In this document: positions 7,539 to 14,310 of the stretch, piece after piece
How positions within the stretch are numbered: the stretch's first letter is position 1
Layout of the letters: each line of letters starts with the position of its first letter
NCBI GenBank assembly: GCA_044450785.1
Contig: JBIOJM010000194.1
Location: 1-18,738, forward strand
Length of the DNA stretch: 18,738 nucleotides
DNA from: JBIOJM01 sp044450785
Lineage (GTDB): Bacteria > Planctomycetota > Planctomycetia > Isosphaerales > Isosphaeraceae
Direction of reading: 5' to 3'
Position numbers and translations under genes: made by a program
The notes under the pieces: generated by a model
The model's database searches: none
What the model was told of the DNA's origin: nothing
The model's input: the letters and a program-made list of their open reading frames with translations, nothing else

Positions 7539-9377
7539 TCAGAGGTAGGTCACGGTCCCATCAATATCGTTGTTGCTGGTGGAGGCGACGTTCAGAGCGA
7601 CCGTCGTTTTCTTGAGGGAGACGCTGGCGCCGCTGGTGACATAAATGCCACCCCCGAAGCCATTGCCGTCGGTGCCGCCGCTGCCGCCTTCGCCGCCGAT
7701 GGCGTGGTTGAGGACCAGCAAACTGTTGGAGATCGCGGCGGTCGTGACCGCATCGGCGAAGAGTCCGCCGCCCAGGCCGCTGCCGCCGTTGCCCCCGGCC
7801 CCTCCGGCGCCGCCCTGGGCCACGTTGAATATGAGCGCACTGCCGGCGAGGGAGAGGCTCGACGTGTCCGTACCGAGACCCAGGAAAGCGACCTCCAATG
7901 CGCCGGTACCACCGCCGTTTGCGATGGCACCGCCAGCGCCGACACCGCCCGTGGCTCCATTCCCGCCGGCACCGCCGCCGGCCTGGTTTTCGAAGAAGAG
8001 GGCGTCCGAGACCGCGGCGGTCGAGTCGACGCCATTGTAGAAGCCGCCGCCGAATCCGCTGCCGCCGGTGTACCCGGGGCCGCCGCTGCCGCCGATCGCC
8101 TGGTTGCTGACGAGGGTCACGTTGGTGAGGGTCGGGACAGAGAAGATGAACCCGCAGACGCCGCCTCCCACGGCCGAACCGCCCACGCCGGTGGCGGAGT
8201 TGCCGGCGATGGCCCGGTTGCCGATAAAGGTCGTGTTGGTGACCATGAGCGAGCTGGCGAAGTTGACAATGCCGCCGCCATAGGCGCTGCCGACCAAGGG
8301 TTCGCCGTCAATGCCGTTGAGGTTGTTGCCCTGATCGCCGGCCTTGGCCAGGTTGTCGGTAAACGTGCTGGCCGTGATCGTCAGCGGGGCCGCATTGGCG
8401 ATGGCGCCGCCCAGGGCCTGACCGCCATACTTGTGGGTGAAGTTGTTGGTGCCGTTGGCGCCGATGGCCTGGTTGGCGGTGAACGTGCAGTTGCTGATGG
8501 CCAGCGGGTCCGTGGCCGGGTTGGTGAGTTCGTTCTCGCCAGTGCTGATGGCGCCGCCGTTGGTGGTGCGGCCGAGCGCAAGATTGCCCTTGAACGTGGA
8601 GTCGGTGATGGTCGCGTTCGAGCTGTTGTTGATGGCGCCACCATTGCCTTCACCGGTCCCCGTCGCGGGGCCGACCGCCTGGTTGTTGGTGAACGCACTG
8701 GTGGTCACCGTCAGTGAAGGACCAGCACTGTCGATCGCTCCGCCGGCAGAGCCTTCGGTGATGGGGTTGGTGAAATTGCCGCCGGAGGCCAGGTTGTTCG
8801 TGAAGATGGATTCCGCGACGGTGAGGCTGCCGTCATTCTCGATGCCGCCGCCGCTGCCGTAGTTGTTGCCTGAGGAGTCGGCGTAGGCGCTGTTGTTGGC
8901 CACGACGACCTGGTCGAGGTTGAGGGTAGCACCCGCGTCGATGAGAATGCCGCCCCCGTTGGCGGCGACGGTTTGGCCGTTGGTGATCGTCAGGCCGTTC
9001 ATGGCCACGTTCTGGCCCCCCGCGATCTCGAAGACGCGGCTGGAGCTGTTGCCGCTGACGGACAGATGATTCGCCCCCGGGCCATTGATGGTCACACTGT
9101 CGCTGATCAGCAGTTCGCCGCTCGTCAGCGTGACGGTGCCGTGCAGCCCTCGGGCGAAGGCGATGGTACTGTCGCCGGAGAGGATGCCCGCCCGAAGCGA
9201 GCCGGCGCCGCTGTCGAGCAGGTTGGTCACCGTGAAGGTGCTGAGCAGGCTCCGGACCTCCAGCGCTTCCAGGCGAGGCAGGACCGAGCGCCGCGAAAGG
9301 GTGGGTCTTCGTCCAGGGCGCCGCGACCGAGTCGGAGAGCCCGTTGTCAACCGTCGAAACCAGGATGCAGACAACAT
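7539..9377 (-). CDS. Large beta-helix (polymorphic-outer-membrane-protein-like) surface protein
   Basis: This 612-residue protein begins with an arginine-rich leader and the planctomycete N-terminal motif PRLEALEVRSLLS (residues 34-46), found on many predicted exported planctomycete proteins. It then has TFTVTNLLDSGAGSLRAGI, typical of right-handed beta-helix and polymorphic-membrane-protein-like adhesins. The body is a ladder of imperfect repeats of about 25-60 residues, each with GGAIxN, a short LTITxSTFTxN strand and NxA turns. The N-terminal half is rich in Asn and Thr; the C-terminal half turns into Gly/Ala-rich GGxGGxGG blocks. The end (STSNNDIDGTV) resembles the terminus of related planctomycete proteins. 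The start at 9377 has AGAAAGG about ten bases upstream. It is probably an extracellular or surface-bound structural or adhesive protein. Confidence 0.88.
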   Translation of the reverse strand: MLSASWFRRLTTGSPTRSRRPGRRPTLSRRSVLPRLEALEVRSLLSTFTVTNLLDSGAGSLRAGILSGDSTIAFARGLHGTVTLTSGELLISDSVTINGPGANHLSVSGNSSSRVFEIAGGQNVAMNGLTITNGQTVAANGGGILIDAGATLNLDQVVVANNSAYADSSGNNYGSGGGIENDGSLTVAESIFTNNLASGGNFTNPITEGSAGGAIDSAGPSLTVTTSAFTNNQAVGPATGTGEGNGGAINNSSNATITDSTFKGNLALGRTTNGGAISTGENELTNPATDPLAISNCTFTANQAIGANGTNNFTHKYGGQALGGAIANAAPLTITASTFTDNLAKAGDQGNNLNGIDGEPLVGSAYGGGIVNFASSLMVTNTTFIGNRAIAGNSATGVGGSAVGGGVCGFIFSVPTLTNVTLVSNQAIGGSGGPGYTGGSGFGGGFYNGVDSTAAVSDALFFENQAGGGAGGNGATGGVGAGGAIANGGGTGALEVAFLGLGTDTSSLSLAGSALIFNVAQGGAGGAGGNGGSGLGGGLFADAVTTAAISNSLLVLNHAIGGEGGSGGTDGNGFGGGIYVTSGASVSLKKTTVALNVASTSNNDIDGTVTYL

Positions 9378-9565
9378 GATGCAAGCCTTTCTCTGAAGAG
9401 AACCGGTCCGCGTGAAAAACCAGCATTCCCTATCAGTCCTTACTCTCGTCCCTCAAAAACCTAAGCCGATTGAATTGGTTTTCTTTGCTTTCGTCTTGCG
9501 TTATGCTGGTGTTGTACAAGCTTGCATTCACTTGAGGTCGGGCGGAGCCCTTGGGTTTCTCGGAG
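9378..9565. other. Divergent intergenic region, AT-richer than its surroundings
   Basis: About 190 bases between the minus-strand beta-helix gene and the plus-strand sigma-factor remnant. The part at 9410-9530 is visibly richer in A and T than the genes around it, as expected for divergent promoters. I see TTG-containing hexamers on both strands but no confident -35/-10 pair, and no other gene. Confidence 0.5.
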
Positions 9566-9781
9566 ATGATCCCCGTGCCACGAGACCACTCCGCGCGGAC
9601 CAGCACCACCTTGCTGGGACGGCTCCGCCATGACCCCAGCGACCAGGCCGCCTGGAGCGATTTCGTCGCGCGGTACCGGCCCAAGATCCTCCAGATGAAG
9701 GTCGCCCGGGTGTACGTGGCCAAGAGCGAGGTCAAGAAGATGATCCGGGAAGAGATCCGGAAGTTGGAAGGGGCCGAATGA
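9566..9781 (+). pseudogene. ECF sigma factor remnant with its middle deleted
   Basis: The first 42 residues (TTLLGRLRHDPSDQAAWSDFVARYRPKIL) are the N-terminal start of the planctomycete ECF sigma factor that precedes kinase-SUMF1 genes. The last 29 (KVARVYVAKSEVKKMIREEIRKLEG) are its C-terminal DNA-recognition helix and tail. Everything between them, meaning most of sigma region 2, the linker and the start of region 4, is absent; the join is near 9692. A full protein of this type is about 180-200 residues, against 71 here. The frame is still open and the stop overlaps the next ATG by four bases (ATGA), so translational coupling survives. GTG at 9575 has GGAG nine bases upstream and may be the true start. 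It cannot work as a sigma factor without core-binding region 2. Confidence 0.75.
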
Positions 9782-10644
9782 ATCGTTGTCCGGACCGCGA
9801 CCGGCTCGAGCTCCTTCTGGACAACCGCCTTGTCGACACCGAGCTCGATGAGCTGGAGCGGCACGTGGAAGGCTGCGCCGCCTGCCAGCACACGCTGGAG
9901 GCGTTGACCGGTGCCACGGACTGGGGCCCGGAGCCCCGGCCCGCGGGCCTGAACCCTTTCGCGGGCACCCCGTCAACTTCGATGACCGGAAGTGTTGGGG
10001 CGATGGATGAGAACGAGAAGCAGCCAGAAACAAAAGTCCGGAGAAACTCGCCCGACGACACCGACGCTTCGTTCTTGTTCGGCGTCGCTTCGGAGATCGG
10101 TCGCTACCGAGTGATCAGACTGCTGGGCCACGGCGGCTTCGGTCAAGTCTATCTGGCTCATGACAACGACCTCGACCGCCCTGTGGCGATCAAGGTCACC
10201 AGCCCCGAGCGGGTCGCCGGCCCCGAGGCCGCCCTGGAGTACCTTGCCGAGGCCCGGGCCCTCGCCAGGCTCGACCACCCCCATATCGTTCCCGTCCACG
10301 ACGAGGAGGTCAAGGACCAACTCGCCGAGCGGCAGGCGCGGGCGGCAATCACGCTGGTGCGGCTAGGCCGGTCCGAGGAGGTCTGGCCTCTCCTGCGGCA
10401 TAGCCCTGACCCGCGGCTTCGCAGCTTCATCATCAACTGGTTGAACCCCCTGGGCGCTGATCCGAAGGCGATCGCCGCCGAACTCGACCGCATGGATCGG
10501 CGCAGGTCTCCCGAAGGTGTTGGGCGCGTTGTTTGGCGCGGGTCTCTCGAAGGTGTTGGGCGCGGGTCTCCCGACCCCGCCCAGGGCCCCGACCGAAGTT
10601 CCGCATGGGGTCACCGCCGGCGGAGCCGAATCGTAATGTCATGA
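9778..10644 (+). pseudogene. Ser/Thr protein kinase remnant, C-lobe deleted, 5' part of a kinase-SUMF1 gene
   Basis: The protein starts with an anti-sigma-type zinc-finger segment (C4, then H29-x3-C33-x2-C36). It continues with a kinase N-lobe: glycine loop GHGGFG at 117-122, VAIK lysine K139, probable helix-C glutamate E158, and LDHPHIVPVHD to residue 175. There it jumps directly to EEVKDQLAERQARAAITLVRLGR and WPLLRHSPDPRLRSFI, the HEAT-like region that in related proteins lies far downstream of the kinase. The catalytic loop (HRD), DFG and the whole C-lobe are missing; the join is near 10302. After AELDRMD (about 240) the frame enters a GC-rich repeat and ends out of frame with the SUMF1 domain. 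It overlaps the sigma remnant by four bases. A catalytically active kinase is excluded. Confidence 0.8.
10499..10583 (+). repeat. GC-rich tandem repeat inserted in the kinase-SUMF1 gene
   Basis: Two near-identical 24-base units at 10499-10522 and 10535-10558 begin GGCGCRGGTCTCYCGAAGG and end GTGTTG. A third unit from 10559 begins with the same GGCGCGGGTCTCCCGA and turns into GACCCCGCCC, so it can fold on itself. This last unit differs at one base from a unit at 17913-17936. The repeat replaces coding sequence between the HEAT-like part and the SUMF1 domain and coincides with the loss of frame. Confidence 0.75.
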
Positions 10645-11378
10645 TGGAAACGCCACGCCGCCTGGTCATCCGCCGCCGGTTCGCCATCGCCGCCAGCGAG
10701 ATCACTCTCGATCAGTGGCAGAGGTTCGCGCGGACCAACACCCAGCTCGGATTGCCCCGGAGCCTTTTGAACCAGTGGAGCCCCGACCCGGATGGTCCCA
10801 TGCTCGGGATCACCTGGTACACCGCCGTGAACTACTGCAACTGGTTGAGCGAGCAGGAGGGGTTGCCCAGGGACCAGTGGTGTTACCTCCCCGCCCAGGG
10901 CGGGGCTTACGCCGAGGGAATGACGATTCCCGCCGACGTGCTCGAGCGCACCGGCTACCGGCTGCCCACCGAGCCGGAATGGGAATTCGCCTGCCGCTCG
11001 GGTACCATGACCAGCCGTTACTTCGGCTTCTCGATGGAGCTTCTGGGCAAGTATGCTTGGTATACGGACAACAGCCGAAACCACGCCTGGTCGTGCGGGA
11101 GCTTGCTGCCGAACGATTTGGGGTTGTTCGACATGCTGGGGAACGAGTTGGAATGGGTGCAAGATAGTTTTCACCGTCTGATGCCGCAACGGAGGGGGCT
11201 GTTCAGTGATACCATAAAGATCTCTGAAGAAATTAATGACACGCCCCCTCGTCTGCTCCGGGGCGGGTCGTACTACAATCTGCCGGCGATTACCCTCCGC
11301 TCGGCGCGCCAGGACTGGCTCGCCCCGACGTCCCGTAACTCGGCCTTCGGTCTCCGCCCCGCCAGGACTTACCACTGA
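10605..11378 (+). pseudogene. SUMF1 (formylglycine-generating-enzyme-like) domain, detached 3' part of a kinase-SUMF1 gene
   Basis: From FRMGSPPAEP onward this is a full SUMF1/FGE-like domain of about 257 residues. It has WYTAVNYCNWLSEQEGLP, YRLPTEPEWEFACRSGT, SLLPNDLGLFDMLGNELEWVQD and the terminal LLRGGSYYNLP...SAFGLRPARTY, all standard for the kinase-linked planctomycete version. In intact relatives FRMGSPP follows the HEAT-like part in the same polypeptide; here it is in another frame, behind the GC-rich repeat. The ATG at 10605 is the first methionine, but no ribosome site precedes it. The frame could still make a free SUMF1 domain if translated. Such domains are of uncertain function in this family and most lack the copper-binding cysteines of true FGE. 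The amidohydrolase begins eight bases after its stop. Confidence 0.75.
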
Positions 11379-11386
11379 TCATTCAC

Positions 11387-13129
11387 ATGATGACACCACG
11401 GTCTTGTCTTTGTCTTGCCTGCTTGCTCTTGCCCATCGGCTTGGTCGGAAGGGCCGCTCGGGCCGACGAGGACGCCGGCCTGATCCTCTATCACGGCAAG
11501 GTCGTCACGGCGGATCGGCAGTTCTCGATCCGCCAGGCACTGGCCGTCAAGGGAGACCGCCTGATCCGCGTCGGGTCGAATGACGAGGTCTTGAAGACGC
11601 GCGGGCCGAACACGGCCTTGGTCGACCTCGCGGGTAAAACGGTCTTGCCCGGCCTGATCGACTCCCACGCCCACCCGACCGACGCCTGCATGATCGAGTT
11701 CGACCACCCGATCCCCGAGATGAAGACGATCTCCGATGTGCTCAATTACATCCACTCGCGGGCCGAGGCATTGGGCGCCGGCCGGTGGGTCGTCGTGCGG
11801 CAGGTATTCATCACCCGGCTCGAGGAGCAGCGCTACCCGACGCGGGACGAGCTGGACCGGGCCGCGCCCAAGAATCCCGTGCTGTTCGCGACCGGGCCCG
11901 ACGCGTCGGTCAACTCGCTGGCGATGAAGCTCAGCGGCATCGACAAGGATTTCCGGGTCGACGGGCCGGGCAAGGTGGAACGAGACCCTCGCACCGGTGA
12001 GCCGACCGGCATCCTTCGCAACTGCACCCGGTACATCAAGCAAGAGTCCTCGGAACGCAAGCCTTCGGAGCGAGACCAGGACCGGCGGCTGATCGAGCTC
12101 TTGAAGGACTATAACTCGGTCGGGATCACGTCCGTCATCGACCGCGACGCTTATCCTCCGGCGATCGACCGCTACCAGCGGCTCCACGAGGCCGGCGCCC
12201 TGACGATCCGCCTCGGCATCTCGCACCACGTCGAGACGCTCGGCCCGCTCGAGAAGATTCTCGCGGAGATCCGCCGAGTGGCGGCTCACCCCCTTCGCCG
12301 TGGCGGACCGAGGCTCCGGATCGTCGGAATCAAAACGTACCTCGACGGAGGCATGCTCACCGGCAGCGCTTACATGCGGGAGCCGTGGGGGGTGAGCCGG
12401 ATTTATGCGATCGACGACCCGAGCTACCGGGGCGTGCTGTTCATCCCGCGGGAACGCCTGGTGCCGATCGTGCGGGCGACCGTGGCTGCGGGCTTACAAT
12501 TCACGGCCCACAGCGTGGGCGACGGGGCTGTCCACGCCCTGCTCGACGCCTATGAGGAAGTCAACAAGGAGATGCCGGTCGCACCGAGCCGCCCCTGCAT
12601 CACTCACTCCAACTTCATGAGTCGCGAGGCGATCGAGCAGGCCGCCCGGCTGGGCGTGATGGTCGACATCCAGCCGGCGTGGCTCTACCTGGATACGCGG
12701 ACCCTCGCCGCTCATTTCGGCTACGACCGCCTGCGGTACTTCCAGCCCCTGCGGAGCCTGTTCGAGGCCGGAGTGATCGCCGGCGGCGGCTCCGACCACA
12801 TGCAGAAGATCGGCTCGCTCCGTTCGATCAATCCGTACAATCCCTTTCTCGCCATGTGGGTCGCGATCACGCGGCGGGCGATTGGTTTCGAAGGGCAGCT
12901 CCACCCCGAGGAAGCCCTGACCCGAGCCCAGGCGATCCGCTTCTACACGATCAACAACGCCCGCTTGCAGTCCCTGGAGGACCGGGTCGGATCGCTCGAG
13001 GAGGGCAAACAAGCGGACTTCGTCGTCATCGACCGTGACCTGCTGACGTGCCCGGAGGACGAGATCAAGGACACCCGCGCACTGGCCACTTATCTCGACG
13101 GCAAGCGTGTCTTCGAACGGCCGAATTGA
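11387..13129 (+). CDS. Exported metal-dependent amidohydrolase, YtcJ type (amidohydrolase family 3)
   Basis: This 580-residue protein has a Sec signal peptide (hydrophobic CLCLACLLLPIGLVG, cleavage at ARA-DE near residue 26), so it acts outside the cytoplasm. The metal-binding set is complete: H94-x-H96 in the GLIDSHAHP motif, GIKTYLDGG near 314-322, H375 in TAHSVGDGAVHALLDAYE, H407 in THSNF, and D470 in GGGSDH. The order and spacing match the YtcJ/amidohydrolase-3 family, whose members hydrolyse amide-type bonds such as N-substituted formamides. The substrate cannot be read from sequence. ATG codons at 11387 and 11390 are both possible and neither has a clear ribosome site; the start lies eight bases past the SUMF1 stop, so coupled translation or co-transcription is likely. 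It converges with the TipAS gene, 21 bases away. Confidence 0.9.
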   Translation: MMTPRSCLCLACLLLPIGLVGRAARADEDAGLILYHGKVVTADRQFSIRQALAVKGDRLIRVGSNDEVLKTRGPNTALVDLAGKTVLPGLIDSHAHPTDACMIEFDHPIPEMKTISDVLNYIHSRAEALGAGRWVVVRQVFITRLEEQRYPTRDELDRAAPKNPVLFATGPDASVNSLAMKLSGIDKDFRVDGPGKVERDPRTGEPTGILRNCTRYIKQESSERKPSERDQDRRLIELLKDYNSVGITSVIDRDAYPPAIDRYQRLHEAGALTIRLGISHHVETLGPLEKILAEIRRVAAHPLRRGGPRLRIVGIKTYLDGGMLTGSAYMREPWGVSRIYAIDDPSYRGVLFIPRERLVPIVRATVAAGLQFTAHSVGDGAVHALLDAYEEVNKEMPVAPSRPCITHSNFMSREAIEQAARLGVMVDIQPAWLYLDTRTLAAHFGYDRLRYFQPLRSLFEAGVIAGGGSDHMQKIGSLRSINPYNPFLAMWVAITRRAIGFEGQLHPEEALTRAQAIRFYTINNARLQSLEDRVGSLEEGKQADFVVIDRDLLTCPEDEIKDTRALATYLDGKRVFERPN

Positions 13130-13150
13130 CGAACCGGTGTTTCCCGGTGC

Positions 13151-13510
13151 TTAGCCTGAGCCCTTCACGACCGCGATCGCCTGACCGATGTAATCGGAGA
13201 GGCCGCGCGAGTCGTATTCGGATCCATACTTGGCGACGAGCGTATCCCCTTTCTCGTTCCACAGCCGGCCGACGGATCGTTCGATTCCAGGGTCTCCGCC
13301 CGTGAACTCGTTGATCAGACCCATCCAGCGCCGTGCCAATACCAGCACCTCCGAAGACGTCGGGTCGGTGCCTCGTTCCATTGCGGCGCGGACGAGGGTG
13401 ATCAGCTCGGGCCATTCCGCCTGAACTTGCTGGATTCGCTCCTGACCGATCTGCTCGCCGCGTTTCTTCAAGTACTCCATCTGTTCGGGCGTGTAATAAT
13501 TCTCGATCAT
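13151..13510 (-). CDS. Free-standing TipAS-type drug-binding domain protein
   Basis: A 119-residue cytoplasmic protein that is essentially one TipAS domain, the ligand-binding half of MerR-type regulators such as TipA, which binds thiopeptide antibiotics. It has YYTPEQMEYLKKRGEQIG, the AEWPELITLVRAAMERGTDP core, ARRWMGLINEFTGGDPGI and the C-terminal YIGQAIAV, all standard for the family. There is no MerR helix-turn-helix, so it cannot bind DNA in the usual way; free TipAS forms can act as sequestering or sensor proteins (inference). The ATG at 13510 is chosen over the ATG at 13516 because AGGAG (13517-13521) then lies six bases away. That ribosome site is inside the end of the deacetylase gene, whose stop is two bases upstream, so translation is probably coupled. 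Confidence 0.82.
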   Translation of the reverse strand: MIENYYTPEQMEYLKKRGEQIGQERIQQVQAEWPELITLVRAAMERGTDPTSSEVLVLARRWMGLINEFTGGDPGIERSVGRLWNEKGDTLVAKYGSEYDSRGLSDYIGQAIAVVKGSG

Positions 13511-13512
13511 GG

Positions 13513-14289
13513 TCATCTCCTCTCGACAAAGAGTGCAGAGTCGGGGCTCTGGACGTGGCGGATGTAAGCTTCGGCCTGTCGATGCCCGCTTTCGACCCCG
13601 CGAAACCGTGTGACTTGCTCTTGCAACGAGTAGAACTTGTCGGGGCTCTGACTGGCGTGCGCGTAGCAAGCCAGGCGTTTTCGCGGTTCGGTCTTGGTGA
13701 TGTCCACGTACTGATTGGGGGAGAAGTGGACAGTGTCTTCACCATTCGACACTTCGTAGTAATAAAGTGCAAATCGCTTCTCCATCCGCAGCCAGGCATC
13801 ATAGACCAGCATCGAGATGGCGCGGTGGTCGGCGTGGTTGTCGATCGGCCAGTGGGTGAAGACGACGTCGGGTCGCTCGGTCTCCAGGATCTTTCGGAAT
13901 GCCTCGTAGTGGGCAGGATCGACGACCGCCTTGCCGTTCATTTGCCCCGCGTACAGGGGGCGCGCCTTCAAGATCTCGCAGGCTTTGGCGGCCTCGGCGA
14001 TGCGAGTGTCGGCGAAATCCTTCAGCTTTCCAGGCGCCTCGCCCCTGTTCAGGTACAAGAGGACGACGTCATGCCCGAGGCTCGTGCAGCGGGCGATGGT
14101 GCCTCCACAGCCGTACTCGGGATCGCCGGGATGGCCACCAGTGACGATCAGTTTCAGCTTGCGCCTTCCCTCTCGAGGCCCGTCGGATGGCTGTGCGCCC
14201 GTCGTCGCCGCCAGGTTCGGCCCCACCAACAAGGTGCCACTCAGGCAGCTTGTTTGGCTCAGCATGTTTCGTCGTGAAATGGACTTCAT
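13513..14289 (-). CDS. Exported PIG-L/LmbE family deacetylase
   Basis: A 258-residue protein with a twin-arginine-like N-terminus (SISRRNML followed by a hydrophobic stretch to about residue 30). The PIG-L fold is clear: the metal motif GGHPGDPEYGCGGT (H53, D56) and the second site HWPIDNHADHRA (H152, H155). Family members remove N-acetyl groups from N-acetylglucosamine-type sugars or cut amide-linked thiol conjugates using zinc. In the standard AHPDDE motif the first Asp acts as general base; here that position is Gly55, a change I recall from other planctomycete homologues. GGGAG lies about ten bases upstream of the ATG. It follows the MuiA-type gene after 21 bases and precedes the TipAS gene by two, so all three form one operon. 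Confidence 0.9.
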   Translation of the reverse strand: MKSISRRNMLSQTSCLSGTLLVGPNLAATTGAQPSDGPREGRRKLKLIVTGGHPGDPEYGCGGTIARCTSLGHDVVLLYLNRGEAPGKLKDFADTRIAEAAKACEILKARPLYAGQMNGKAVVDPAHYEAFRKILETERPDVVFTHWPIDNHADHRAISMLVYDAWLRMEKRFALYYYEVSNGEDTVHFSPNQYVDITKTEPRKRLACYAHASQSPDKFYSLQEQVTRFRGVESGHRQAEAYIRHVQSPDSALFVERR

Positions 14290-14310
14290 GACAGCGGGTC
14301 TCCCTTGGAA

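Noticed and set aside
7509..8717. 402-codon plus-strand frame opposite the beta-helix gene
   Set aside because: It results from the repetitive GCC-rich coding sequence of the surface protein; it has no plausible protein features.
9461..10033. Minus-strand frames opposite the sigma/kinase remnants
   Set aside because: No motif and no ribosome site; the plus-strand remnants match known families.
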